Shown here: one piece after another, positions 24,233 to 32,299 of the stretch
How positions within the stretch are numbered: position 1 is the stretch's first letter
Layout of the letters: each line of letters opens with the position of its first letter
Assembly: GCF_000720635.1 (NCBI RefSeq)
Contig: NZ_JOCF01000008.1
Location: forward strand, 62,001 to 126,000
From: Streptomyces sp. NRRL WC-3742
Lineage (GTDB): Bacteria; Actinomycetota; Actinomycetes; Streptomycetales; Streptomycetaceae
Direction of reading: 5' to 3'
DNA length: 64,000 nucleotides
Made by a program: the position numbers and the translations under genes
Notes under the pieces: model-generated
Told to the model about the DNA's origin: nothing
Seen by the model: only the letters and a program-made list of their open reading frames with translations
Databases searched by the model: none

Positions 24233-24972
24233 CACTGGGCCTTCCCGCGCGGGCGGCGGCCGGGCGGCAGCGGGCGTTCGCGGGGCGCGGCGAAGCCGTC
24301 CGCGCCGGGGTCGGTGGCGCCGTCGTAGCGCAGCCGGCGCCCCGGAGCCTCCGTACCGGCGGTACCAGCGGTGTCTGCGGTACCGGCGGTGTCTGCGGTA
24401 CCGGCGGTGTCGGAGACCCGGGCGACGAGCCCCTCGGTGACCGGCGGGCCCACCGGCATGCGGGCACCGGCCAGCGGGGCGAGGACCCGGAGGTCGATCG
24501 AGGGCCGCAGCTCGCCGCCGAGCGCGGACCACACGTCGGGCACCGAGGGCAGGCCCGTGTCCCGGCCCGCGATGTCGAGGGTGACGGTGAGGCCGAGGCG
24601 GGCGAGGGTACCGGTCAACAGCCGGGCGGGCAGGGCGTCGACGGCGGTCAGGCACTGCAGCACCTCGGCCAGCAGCCGGTGTTCGTCCTGGGCCCGGTTG
24701 GTCCAGACGGTGACCAGGTAGGCCAGTTCGAACCAGCGGGGCGCGCCGTGGTGGGCGAGGACCAGACCGTCCGCGTCGTGCTCGGCGACGGTGCCGGACT
24801 GGCGGCGGCCCGTGTCCTCGCGCAGCCCGTAGAGGAAGGCGCTGACGGTCGGTGCGTTGCGCCGGGCGGCGAAGTCCCGGGTGGGCGCGTCGAAGACGAT
24901 CTCGACGCCGCGCTCGGGCAGCCCGGTCTCGGCGAGCAGGAGGCGTAGCGCCTCGTCGACCTCGTGGATCAC
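24229..24972 (-). CDS. cis16: DUF4255 / Pvc16-type tail terminator or cap protein (Cis16)
   Basis: 247 residues from a GTG at 24972 that overlaps the stop of the secreted beta-propeller gene (GTGA). VIHEVDEALRLLLAETGLPERGVEIVFDAPTRDFAARR and WFELAYLVTVWTNRAQDEHRLLAEVLQCLTAVDALP are the DUF4255 signature. Afp16/Pvc16 form the ring closing the sheath-tube end distal to the baseplate. Residues about 180-205 carry a tandem repeat DTAGTA encoded by three 18-bp units (GGTACCGGCGGTGTCTGC, 24361-24414), a likely polymorphic linker. Pvc16-like proteins keep only the N-terminal domain; the rest is low complexity. Confidence 0.88.
   Translation of the reverse strand: MIHEVDEALRLLLAETGLPERGVEIVFDAPTRDFAARRNAPTVSAFLYGLREDTGRRQSGTVAEHDADGLVLAHHGAPRWFELAYLVTVWTNRAQDEHRLLAEVLQCLTAVDALPARLLTGTLARLGLTVTLDIAGRDTGLPSVPDVWSALGGELRPSIDLRVLAPLAGARMPVGPPVTEGLVARVSDTAGTADTAGTADTAGTAGTEAPGRRLRYDGATDPGADGFAAPRERPLPPGRRPRGKAQW
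24361..24414. repeat. Three 18-bp tandem repeats inside cis16
   Basis: Units at 24361-24378, 24379-24396 and 24397-24414 are near-identical copies of GGTACCGGCGGTGTCTGC (the first has one substitution, the last ends CGGA). They preserve frame and encode the AlaGlyThr-rich DTAGTA linker. Slippage would change linker length without a frameshift. Confidence 0.85.
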
Positions 24973-27900
24973 CGCCGCTCCACCTCCCCGGGCGGGCCGA
25001 TGCTGCCCTCGACGACGAGGAAGGGGCAGGTGACCGGGGAGAACCCGGGGCCGCTGGCGGTGATGGTGCGCGGGCCCGTCTCGTCCTTGGGGAGGATCAG
25101 GAGCTGGCCCGCGAAGGTGCCGTCGCCCTTGGGGCGGGTGGGCGCGGCGGAGGCGGTGATGCCGGGCTGCCAGGTGAGGGTGACGGGGGCGCCGGGCGGG
25201 AAGTCGATGCCGCGCACGGAGGTCACGAAGCCGGGCTTGCCGATGGGCGGTACGGCGACGATGCGGGGCTGGAGGATGCGCAGCGGGGTGCTGGCGCGGT
25301 GGGGGCCGGGGGTGGCGTCGGTGCCGGTGGTGGTGAGTTCGGCGGTGATGGTGGTGTCGAGGGCGGCCTTGGGCGAGAGGACGACCTGGACGCTCTGGCT
25401 GCGGCCGGGGGCCAGGTCGGCGAGGCGGCAGCTGCCGTCGGTGCGGCAGTCGGGCGGCAGGGCCTCGGTGGGGACGCCGCGCGGCAGGCCGAGGGTGAGG
25501 CGCAGGCCCGTGGCGAGGGCCTGGCCGTCGTTGCGGACGGTGTAGGTGACGGTGACGTGGCCGCCGACGTAACCGGGGTTGGGCTGGGCCTCGACCGTCA
25601 CACCCGGGCCCGCCAGGGGTACGGGCGGCGGCGGGAGCGGCGTGGTCGTGGGCGGCGCGGGCGGCGTGGGAGGGGGTGTCGTCGTGGGCGGGGGTGTCGT
25701 CACCGGCGGCGAGGTCGGCGGATCGGCGATCACGGGCAGCACCGTCCGCGCGGCCCCCTCCCCCGGGTCCGGGTCGACGACCGCCCCGGTGACGCCCCAT
25801 CCGAACTCCCGGGGCCCGACCAGGGTCCCGATCAGCGTGGCGCCGATCCGGACCTCCTGGCCCGGCCCCAGCAGGCCCAGTTCGCAGCGCAGCGTCCCGG
25901 CGTCGCAGCGCCCCACCGGGGTGGTGAGCCGCCCGAGCCGGGCGCCGGTGGGCACCGAGACGGTGAGGACGGTGCCGGGCGAGGGCGCGGGGCCCTTGTT
26001 GACGACGGTGACGGTGACCTCGGTGCCGTTGTCGACGCGCACCTCGGGCGTGCGGGCGGGTGCGGCGAGCGCCAGGTGGACGGACTGCTGGACGGACGGC
26101 TCCTTCTGGCGCCCGGGCAGCCGCTGCGTGATCGGGGTGAGGGTGCGGGCGCCGAAGTCGTAGACCGCCAGCTGCTCGGGCGAGTTGGGCGCCAGGGCCC
26201 GGCGGGTGGTGAGCACCAGCCGTGCGCCGTCGGCCGTCCAGGCGGTGTCACGGGGCTGGAAGGGGCCGGTGTCGGGCGTCTCGGGCAGCGGCCGGGTGCA
26301 GGCGCCGGGGCCGAGGCCCGTGGGCAGGACGACGGTGCAGTCGGTGCCGGTCGGCGAGGTGACGACCAGGCCGTCCTGGCGGTTGTTGCCGCCGTTGCCG
26401 GCCCGGCGGTTGAAGGCGAGGCGGTGGCCGTCCGGGGAGAAGACGGGGCTGTCGTCGATGACGGCGCAGGTGCCGGGGCAGATCGCCCGGCTGAGGTCCT
26501 TCTGGCGGGCGGGGTCGTCGGCGGGCACGGTCCAGATGTGCAGGTTGCCGGCGTTGCCGTCGACGACGGCCGTACGGGCGAAGGCGATGAGCTTCCCGTC
26601 CGGGGACCAGTGGGGTTCGGCGTCGGAGGCCGCCTCCTGCCCGGCGGGCGGGGTGACGGTGGCGAGGATCGCGCCGGTGGAGGCGTCGGCGATCAGCAGG
26701 CGCCCGGGGCCTGTGGGGCTGCTGCGGCTGAAGACGACGCGCCGGCCGTCCGGGGAGAGGGCGGGGTCGGTGTCCCGGTCGAGCGGGCCCCGGCCGGCGA
26801 GGGCCATCGGCTCGGGACCGGTGCCGTCCGCGTCGGCGCGCCAGATCCGTTCGGTGCGGCCGCCGCCGGGCGCGTCCTCGTAGCGGGTGGCCACGAGGCG
26901 GCGGCCGTCCGGGGTGTAGGACTGGCGCTCGAACCAGGGGTCGAAGCCGGGGCGGGGGTGGAAGAGGGGGTCGGCGGCGGGGTTGGGGTCGGTGTTGGTG
27001 GCGGCGGCCGGGTCCTCCTTGAGGACGGTGATGCCGAGGTCGCGCGGGTCGCTGCCGTCGGGGCGGATGTCCTCCACGTTCGCGACGTTCGCGGCGGAGG
27101 CGCTCGTCTGCTCGACGACGGGTCCGCCGCCGTTCTGCGGGCCGAGCCAGGCCGGGGTGGCGATCAACCGGTCGGCGCTGTAGAGGACTTTCGGCGCCTC
27201 GCAGGAGCAGGTCGGCGCGCGGTAGAGGTTCACCACGGCGGACGGCGGCCCGGGGGTGAGCTGGTCGGCGCTGAGGAACAGGACGCCCGTGCCGTCCGCG
27301 AGCCAGGCGGCGGAGCCGGTCTTCCAGGTGGAGCCGGTGGCGCGGAAGAAGGGCTTGTCGCCGCCGGTGGGCGAAGTGACCATCAGGGTGCGGCCCTGGC
27401 CGGGGCCCTGGTCCCAGGTGTAGACGATCTCGTTGCGGTGCGCGTCATCGCCGACGGGGTTCCAGGCCGGGTCGACGGCGTCGCCGGTGGGCACGTTGGT
27501 GATCCTGACGGGCGCGCCGCCGGTGAAGGGGCGCAGGTGGATCTGGCGGTGCTGCGGGTCCCCGGTGCAGGAGTAGGCGATCCAGCGGCCGTCCGGGGAG
27601 ACCGTCGGGTGCGTCTCGTCGGCGTTGCCGTCGGTGATGCGGCGCAGGCCCGTGCCGTCGCGTTCGACGGCCCACAGGACGTGCTGGGGCCCGCCGCCGG
27701 GGCCGGTGGGCTCGACGGCCTCGAAGACGACGCCCTTGCCGTCCGGGGCGAGGGCGGGGTGGGCGGTGTCCATGCCGGTGGTGAGCCTGCGGACGGAGCC
27801 GGTGGCGTCGCGCAGGTAGACCTGCGGGAGGGGGCTGTCGCGCAGGCTGGTGAAGACCAGGTCGTCGCCTCGGGCGGACGGGTCCCGGTCGAAGTGGACC

Positions 27901-28169
27901 GGGCCGGGCCCGAACAGCGGGGCACTGTCGGCGGCCCCGGTGACGCGGGCCAGGCCCCGGTGGTCGGTGCCGGCGAAGACGATCCGCCCGGCGTCCTGGT
28001 CGGCGCCCGCCTGGACGGTGGGCGCCGGGCCCGCCGGGGCGGCGATGCCCAGGACCGGCAGGGCCGCCGCGAGGGCGAGCAGGACCGCGCCGATGACCCG
28101 GGCCGGACGCCGCCGGACGGAGCGGACGGGGCGGGGGGCATCGGTGGCGCGGACCACGCTCGACCTCAC
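24969..28169 (-). CDS. Secreted TolB-like beta-propeller protein of the CIS locus
   Basis: 1066 residues. The N-terminus is a basic leader and hydrophobic segment (VIGAVLLALAAALPVLGIAAPAG, about 25-47), a signal peptide or N-terminal anchor. Residues about 60-640 contain repeated TolB/WD40-like blades (HPALAPDGKGVVFEA, HPTVSPDGRWIAYS, DPALSPDGRRVVFSR, PHWSPDGKLIAFAR, SPVFSPDGHRLAFNR). A Thr/Pro-rich linker (about 810-850) follows, then two CARDB/DUF11-like Ig domains and a final IPT-like domain (RIVAVPPIGKPGFVTSVRG). It should act outside the membrane. It is the first structural gene after the regulator and its stop overlaps the cytoplasmic DUF4255 start. Homologs occur in Streptomyces CIS loci, but no role is established to my knowledge. 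Confidence 0.8.
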   Translation of the reverse strand: MRSSVVRATDAPRPVRSVRRRPARVIGAVLLALAAALPVLGIAAPAGPAPTVQAGADQDAGRIVFAGTDHRGLARVTGAADSAPLFGPGPVHFDRDPSARGDDLVFTSLRDSPLPQVYLRDATGSVRRLTTGMDTAHPALAPDGKGVVFEAVEPTGPGGGPQHVLWAVERDGTGLRRITDGNADETHPTVSPDGRWIAYSCTGDPQHRQIHLRPFTGGAPVRITNVPTGDAVDPAWNPVGDDAHRNEIVYTWDQGPGQGRTLMVTSPTGGDKPFFRATGSTWKTGSAAWLADGTGVLFLSADQLTPGPPSAVVNLYRAPTCSCEAPKVLYSADRLIATPAWLGPQNGGGPVVEQTSASAANVANVEDIRPDGSDPRDLGITVLKEDPAAATNTDPNPAADPLFHPRPGFDPWFERQSYTPDGRRLVATRYEDAPGGGRTERIWRADADGTGPEPMALAGRGPLDRDTDPALSPDGRRVVFSRSSPTGPGRLLIADASTGAILATVTPPAGQEAASDAEPHWSPDGKLIAFARTAVVDGNAGNLHIWTVPADDPARQKDLSRAICPGTCAVIDDSPVFSPDGHRLAFNRRAGNGGNNRQDGLVVTSPTGTDCTVVLPTGLGPGACTRPLPETPDTGPFQPRDTAWTADGARLVLTTRRALAPNSPEQLAVYDFGARTLTPITQRLPGRQKEPSVQQSVHLALAAPARTPEVRVDNGTEVTVTVVNKGPAPSPGTVLTVSVPTGARLGRLTTPVGRCDAGTLRCELGLLGPGQEVRIGATLIGTLVGPREFGWGVTGAVVDPDPGEGAARTVLPVIADPPTSPPVTTPPPTTTPPPTPPAPPTTTPLPPPPVPLAGPGVTVEAQPNPGYVGGHVTVTYTVRNDGQALATGLRLTLGLPRGVPTEALPPDCRTDGSCRLADLAPGRSQSVQVVLSPKAALDTTITAELTTTGTDATPGPHRASTPLRILQPRIVAVPPIGKPGFVTSVRGIDFPPGAPVTLTWQPGITASAAPTRPKGDGTFAGQLLILPKDETGPRTITASGPGFSPVTCPFLVVEGSIGPPGEVERR

Positions 28170-28338
28170 AGGGTGTCAGGGGCAATCTCCCCGCAGTCTC
28201 CCCGGCCCGGGCGCCCGGCGGCAGGGCCGGGGCGCCCGAGCCGGGGGAAACGATCGCTGGCCCCCCAGGGCAATCGGGCAGGGCGGGTCGGGCCCGGGAC
28301 GGAGCCGGACCGGGCGGGGCGGCCTGGGCGGCCGGGCC

Positions 28339-29049
28339 TCAGATGAGGCCGCGCCGCAGCGCGTACCCCACGGCGTGCGCCCGGTTGCGCAGGCCGAGGC
28401 GGGTGATGATCTCGTGCAGCACGTTCTTGACGGTCCGCTCGGAGTAGGAGGTCTTGGCGGCGATCTCGCTGGTGTCGAAACCCTCCGCGACCAGCCGCAA
28501 CATCTCCGCCTCCCGGGCCGTCAGAGTGGACAGGGTCAGGCCCCGCCCGTCGAGCATGGTGCGCTGGAGGGTGCCGATCCGGTCGAGCAGTTCACCGAGG
28601 AGGTCCCCGGGCATCACGCCCTCCCCCGCGGCGAGCGCCGTGATGAGGTGCACCAGCCGGTCCTGGTCGGCCTCCGCGCGGCGCAGCACCGCGGCCACCC
28701 CGCACTCGACGATCGTCTGCAGCCCGCCCGCCTCGAACTGGCCCACCACCAGGCCGATCCGGCCGCTGGTGGCGAGCCGCAGCCGGCGCAGGTGCTCGGT
28801 CACGGCCTCGGTGAGGGCGTCGACCACCAGCAGGGAGACCTCCGCCCGGCCGGCCTGCGCCTCGGCCTCGCTGAGCAGTTCCACTTCGGGGCGCTGGCGC
28901 AGCTGCTGGACCACGCCGGTCTGCAGGATGAGGTCCTCGGCGTACACGGCCACCCGTATCTGGGCCTGCCGGCCGCGCAGTTGGACGGGTACGCGCGGGC
29001 TCGCGGTCCGGGTGGCGGCTTCCTCGCGGGAGGTGTCGATCTGCGTCAT
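28339..29049 (-). CDS. LuxR/NarL-type transcriptional regulator at the head of the CIS operon
   Basis: 236 residues. The C-terminal HTH (LTAREAEMLRLVAEGFDTSEIAAKTSYSERTVKNVLHEIITRLGLRNRAHAVGYALRRG) is a typical GerE/LuxR domain. The N-terminal part resembles a response-regulator receiver (IRVAVYAEDLILQTGVVQQL, LLVVDALTEAV), but the acidic pair is AED and the conserved Lys is replaced by Arg (VLRRAEA). Phosphorylation is therefore uncertain. There is no adjacent sensor kinase. It is transcribed in the same direction as the CIS genes with a 169-bp gap, and divergent from a CIS-associated membrane protein. It is the best candidate for pathway-specific control of the CIS genes. Confidence 0.85.
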   Translation of the reverse strand: MTQIDTSREEAATRTASPRVPVQLRGRQAQIRVAVYAEDLILQTGVVQQLRQRPEVELLSEAEAQAGRAEVSLLVVDALTEAVTEHLRRLRLATSGRIGLVVGQFEAGGLQTIVECGVAAVLRRAEADQDRLVHLITALAAGEGVMPGDLLGELLDRIGTLQRTMLDGRGLTLSTLTAREAEMLRLVAEGFDTSEIAAKTSYSERTVKNVLHEIITRLGLRNRAHAVGYALRRGLI

Positions 29050-29162
29050 TCGTCTACTCCGTTATCCAGGGGACATGTGCTGGCGGCGGCCCGCCGCCGG
29101 ACGGTGGCGCGGGCCGCACGGTAGGGCGGGGGTCATTCGGGTCTGTGCGGTCTTCGCGGCTC

Positions 29163-29199
29163 GCGCGGGCAAGGGGATGTGCCCGCGGCTTGCCCGCGC
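29163..29199. promoter_or_regulatory. Inverted repeat in the divergent promoter of the CIS regulator
   Basis: GCGCGGGCAAG (29163-29173) and CTTGCCCGCGC (29189-29199) are perfect 11-bp arms with a 15-nt spacer. They lie between the start of the LuxR-type gene (29049, leftward) and the ATG of the membrane protein gene (29241, rightward). It is a candidate operator for autoregulation, or a 5' UTR hairpin of the rightward gene. Confidence 0.4.
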
Positions 29200-29240
29200 G
29201 GGCCTCTCGCCGGGCCGGGCGGCGGCCCTACCGTCGCGCT

Positions 29241-30623
29241 ATGACCGCATCCGCATCCGCCGAACTGGCCCTGGCCGCACTGACAGTGGCGCCCGGTGGC
29301 ACCGCCACCACGACCCTGACCGTGCGCAACGACCTCGACATCGTCGAGGCGTACACGCTGGAGGTCGTCGGCGACTGCGCCGCGTGGACGACGGTCGAGC
29401 CCGCCCGGGTGTCGCTCTACCCGGGCACCTCCGAGACGGTGACGGTGCGTCTGGCGCCCCCGCGCTCGCCCGAGGCGCGGGCCGGGGACTTCCCGCTCGG
29501 CGTGCGGGTGCTGCCGGTGGAGCACCCGGAGCTGGCCACCGTGCCGGAGGCCACGGTCACCGTGCTGCCCTTCCAGGAGCTGCGGGCCGCCCTGGCGCCG
29601 CGCCGCCGCCGCGGCTGGCTGCGCGCCCGCTACCGGGCCACGGTGCGCAACCTCGGCAACGCGCCGACCACCGTCGTCCTCACCCCCGGGCAGGCCGGTG
29701 AGGACCTGCGCTTCCGGGTCACCCCCGAGAAGCTGCGCCTGGAGCCGGGCGCTGCGGGCGAGGTGCGGGTGCAGGCGCGGGCCCGCAAGCTGATCTGGTT
29801 CGGGAAGCCGAGCACCTGGCCCTTCGAGGTCAAGGCCGGTCCGGAGGCTCCCAAGGCGAAGGAGGGGGACTCCCCCGCCGGGGCCCCGGCGTCCGCCCAG
29901 GCCCCGGTGTCCGCACAGACTCCGGAGTCCGCACAGACGCCGGTGGCTGCCCTGGACGGCGAGTTCGTCCAACTCCCGGTGTTCCCCAGGTGGCTGCTCG
30001 CGCTGCTGGCGGCGCTGATCGCCCTGCTGCTGGCCTGGTTCGCCCTGGTCCGCCCGGCGGTGCGCAGTTCCGCGAAGCAGGCCGCCGAGCAGGCCGTCGC
30101 CCAGAAGACCGCCGCTCCGGTGCCCGCCCCTCCCGCCGAGGGCGCGCCGCCCGTCCCGTCCGCCGGTGCCACTCCGGGCAGCGCGGGCAAGCCGGCCGCC
30201 GGGCAGCCGACTCCGGGCGGCCGAGGCTCCGGCCCGGGTTCGCAGGGGGGCGGCGGCGGGGCACAGATCAACGGGACGATCGACGTGCAGACCGCCAACG
30301 CCGGTACGGCGGCGGGGAATTACCCGGTGCCGCACGGCAAGGTCCTGGACATCACGGACATCGTCGTGGCCAACTTCCAAGGCGACCAAGGACTGTTGAC
30401 CATCAAGGCGGGCGATCTGACGATCACCACGATCGCCTTGGAGACCTTCCGCAACCAGGACTACCACTGGGTGACTCCCATCCGGGTCTCCGAGGACCAG
30501 GCCGTGACGGCGAACGTGACCTGCGAGTCCCCCGGTACTCCCGCCTCGGGAGCCCAGGCGGCGTCCTGCCACGAACTCGTCAACATCAGTGGAACGCTGA
30601 GCGACCTCCCCCGGGGCAACTGA
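29241..30623 (+). CDS. CIS-adjacent single-pass membrane protein with cytoplasmic Ig-like domains
   Basis: 460 residues from the ATG at 29241. The N-terminal ~200 residues have no signal peptide and form two COG1470/NEW3-like Ig domains (LTVAPGGTATTTLTVRNDLD, RATVRNLGNAPTTVVLTP, LEPGAAGEVRVQARAR). A linker with AQTPESAQTP repeats follows. One TM helix (WLLALLAALIALLLAWFALV) lies at about 249-270. Beyond it, an Ala/Pro/Gly-rich linker leads to a ~115-residue beta domain (GTIDVQTANAG ... LVNISGTLSD). The topology (cytoplasmic adhesion-type N-terminus, external beta C-terminus) mirrors the CisA-like protein at the other end of the locus. It is divergent from the CIS regulator and thus a likely member of the CIS regulon. 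Function unknown. Confidence 0.75.
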   Translation: MTASASAELALAALTVAPGGTATTTLTVRNDLDIVEAYTLEVVGDCAAWTTVEPARVSLYPGTSETVTVRLAPPRSPEARAGDFPLGVRVLPVEHPELATVPEATVTVLPFQELRAALAPRRRRGWLRARYRATVRNLGNAPTTVVLTPGQAGEDLRFRVTPEKLRLEPGAAGEVRVQARARKLIWFGKPSTWPFEVKAGPEAPKAKEGDSPAGAPASAQAPVSAQTPESAQTPVAALDGEFVQLPVFPRWLLALLAALIALLLAWFALVRPAVRSSAKQAAEQAVAQKTAAPVPAPPAEGAPPVPSAGATPGSAGKPAAGQPTPGGRGSGPGSQGGGGGAQINGTIDVQTANAGTAAGNYPVPHGKVLDITDIVVANFQGDQGLLTIKAGDLTITTIALETFRNQDYHWVTPIRVSEDQAVTANVTCESPGTPASGAQAASCHELVNISGTLSDLPRGN

Positions 30624-30960
30624 GCGTTCCACCGGTATCTCCCCCTACATCCTGTGACCATGTCAACACGCGATCATCCCTACATCACCTCCACGCATCC
30701 CTCCAAACCGCCCCAACCCGCCCACCTGCCCTCCGGGGCTACCCGCCACTGCCCTTGAGGGCCAACAACTCTGCCCTACCCGGCAGTAACCCTGCCCCCG
30801 TCCGAGAGCGGGCTCGGTCGCGAGTGACACCGCGAACGGCACCGGCGGATGGCACCGCGAATGGCAGCAGGAATCACAGCCGCACCCGGTCTTCCGGCAG
30901 CCCGGGTGCGGCGGCACACTGTGCTGTCCCAGCTCACGCACCACCCGACGGGGAACAGCC
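30624..30960. other. Intergenic region without recognised gene
   Basis: 337 bp. It contains imperfect repeats around GGCACCGCGAATGGCA and GACACCGCGAACGGCA (about 30827-30864). There is no clear terminator hairpin after the upstream gene, and no start with a ribosome-binding site other than the ATG at 30961. GC content is slightly lower than in the flanks. I see no RNA gene. Confidence 0.6.
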
Positions 30961-31638
30961 ATGGCGAGCAGACCGAACCGCAAACGCAAGCGACCGCTCG
31001 CCGAGGGCGTCGTCCGCCCGCCCAAGCGGCCCCGGCGGCCGAAGGGCTGGGAGCCGGCGCCGCGCACCGTGCTGCGCACCGCGCTGGTGACGGCGCTCGG
31101 CGCGCCCGTGCTGATCGTCGGGCTGATGGCGGTCGGCACCAATCCCGACTACCTGCCGGTCTGCGCGATCACCGCCGTCCTGGTGCTGATGGGCTCGCTG
31201 ATCGCGACCATGCTCGTACGGGCCAAGGGCTGGCTGCTCTGGCCGGCGGTGGCGCTGGGCGTGCTGATGCTGGCGCTGCCCACCACCGCCCTGCGCGCCC
31301 AGCTGATCGAGCACCGGGGTGAGAGGACGGCGGTGGTGATCACGGCCGCCCACCGCGCGACGGACCGCAGTGGGCGGGTCAGCTGGTCCTGCGACATCCG
31401 CCGCGAGGACGGGCTCCCGCTGCCGCACGCCCGCTTCAGCGGCGACGGCTGCTCCTCCGAGCGCTCGGTCGGGCAGAGCGGCCAGGTGCTGGTCGACCCC
31501 TCCGGCTGGGTGCCGCCGGTGAGCACCGGCGAGGACACCTCGTTCAGCGGCGCGGCACTGTGGGCCGTCCCCGGGCTGGCCGTGCTGTGGGCGGCGCTCA
31601 TCCTCGGCGCCGCCCGACGGACGCTCAGCGGGCGCTAG
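30961..31638 (+). CDS. Integral membrane protein of unknown function
   Basis: 225 residues. A very basic N-terminus (SRPNRKRKRP, PPKRPRRPKGWEP) is followed by three predicted TM helices near residues 40-60, 63-85 and 88-105. Then comes a ~90-residue external domain with four Cys-containing positions (SWSCDIRREDG, FSGDGCSSERS), and a final TM helix (ALWAVPGLAVLWAALILGA). No family is recognised. The stop TAG overlaps the TAG stop of the convergent gene: the shared CTAG (31635-31638) provides both stops. Confidence 0.7.
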   Translation: MASRPNRKRKRPLAEGVVRPPKRPRRPKGWEPAPRTVLRTALVTALGAPVLIVGLMAVGTNPDYLPVCAITAVLVLMGSLIATMLVRAKGWLLWPAVALGVLMLALPTTALRAQLIEHRGERTAVVITAAHRATDRSGRVSWSCDIRREDGLPLPHARFSGDGCSSERSVGQSGQVLVDPSGWVPPVSTGEDTSFSGAALWAVPGLAVLWAALILGAARRTLSGR

Positions 31639-32204
31639 GAGAGCAACTCCCGCCCGCAGCGCAGGTTCCAGCGCCCCGAGCGGCCGGTGAGCTCCGTCGC
31701 CGACAGCGGCCGGACGTCGAGCCGCCAGAAGGCCGCCGCCGGCAGGCCGAGGGCGTGCACCACGGCGGCGCGCACCACCGCCGGTTCCGCGACCGCCGCC
31801 GAGCGGCCGCCCTCCGCCGACCGCTCCTCCAGCCAGGCGCCGACCCGCGCGCACAGCGCACCCACGGACTCGCCCCCGTGCGGCGCGGCGTCCGGATCGG
31901 CGAGCCAGGCTGCGAGTCCGGCGGGGTCGCTCGCGGCGACCTCGTCCAGGCGCAGCCCGCGCCAGCGCCCGGTGTCCAGGTCGGAGAGCGCGCCCGCGGG
32001 TTCGGCTTCCAGGCCGAGCGCCTCGGCGGTGCGGCGGCAGCGCTCGGCGGGCCCCGTCCAGGCCCGGGCGACGGGTGCCAGGGCGCCCGCGGCCGTACGG
32101 GCGGCGGCGAGCGCGGCGGGTTCGGGCGGGCCGTCGCCGCCGAAGCGGGCCTCGCGCAGGTCGGCTCCGATCGCCGGTGCGATCAAGATCACGTGTGCGG
32201 TCAT
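31635..32204 (-). CDS. Histidine-phosphatase-fold protein lacking catalytic histidines
   Basis: 189 residues. The architecture follows the histidine phosphatase (PGAM/CobC) family: an N-terminal strand, GPAERCRRTAEALGLEAE, LSDLDTGRWRGLRLDEVA, PHGGESVGALCARVGAWLEE and a C-terminal ALGLPAAAFWRLDVRPLS. The RHGE motif is replaced by LIAPAIGADLR, and the second histidine (usually SHGGVIR) is replaced by AEPAVVRA. Both catalytic His are therefore missing, and the protein should not be an active phosphatase. It is divergent from the cobalamin-riboswitch-controlled cbtBA genes, as in other actinomycetes, which suggests a cobalt/cobalamin-related role. Confidence 0.8.
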   Translation of the reverse strand: MTAHVILIAPAIGADLREARFGGDGPPEPAALAAARTAAGALAPVARAWTGPAERCRRTAEALGLEAEPAGALSDLDTGRWRGLRLDEVAASDPAGLAAWLADPDAAPHGGESVGALCARVGAWLEERSAEGGRSAAVAEPAVVRAAVVHALGLPAAAFWRLDVRPLSATELTGRSGRWNLRCGRELLS

Positions 32205-32299
32205 CAGCCGTCCTCCCGGGCCCCGGGATGCGGCCCTCGTCCGTGTGCACAGGAGATTTCGCGCCCCCGGCGAGCCCTTCGGACCTGCTCAGCGCCGGC

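Noticed and set aside
24852..28346. 1164-residue rightward open frame opposite the beta-propeller gene
   Set aside because: Shadow frame of the secreted beta-propeller gene; low-complexity valine/glycine composition and no ribosome-binding site.
28335..28350. GGCCTCA-GA-TGAGGCC palindrome as terminator of the LuxR gene
   Set aside because: It overlaps the stop codon and the last coding bases, is short, and has no following T-rich tract; kept only as a curiosity.
7880..30623. Prophage interpretation of the tail genes
   Set aside because: No capsid, terminase, portal, integrase, lysis or replication genes; gene set and order are those of a contractile injection system.
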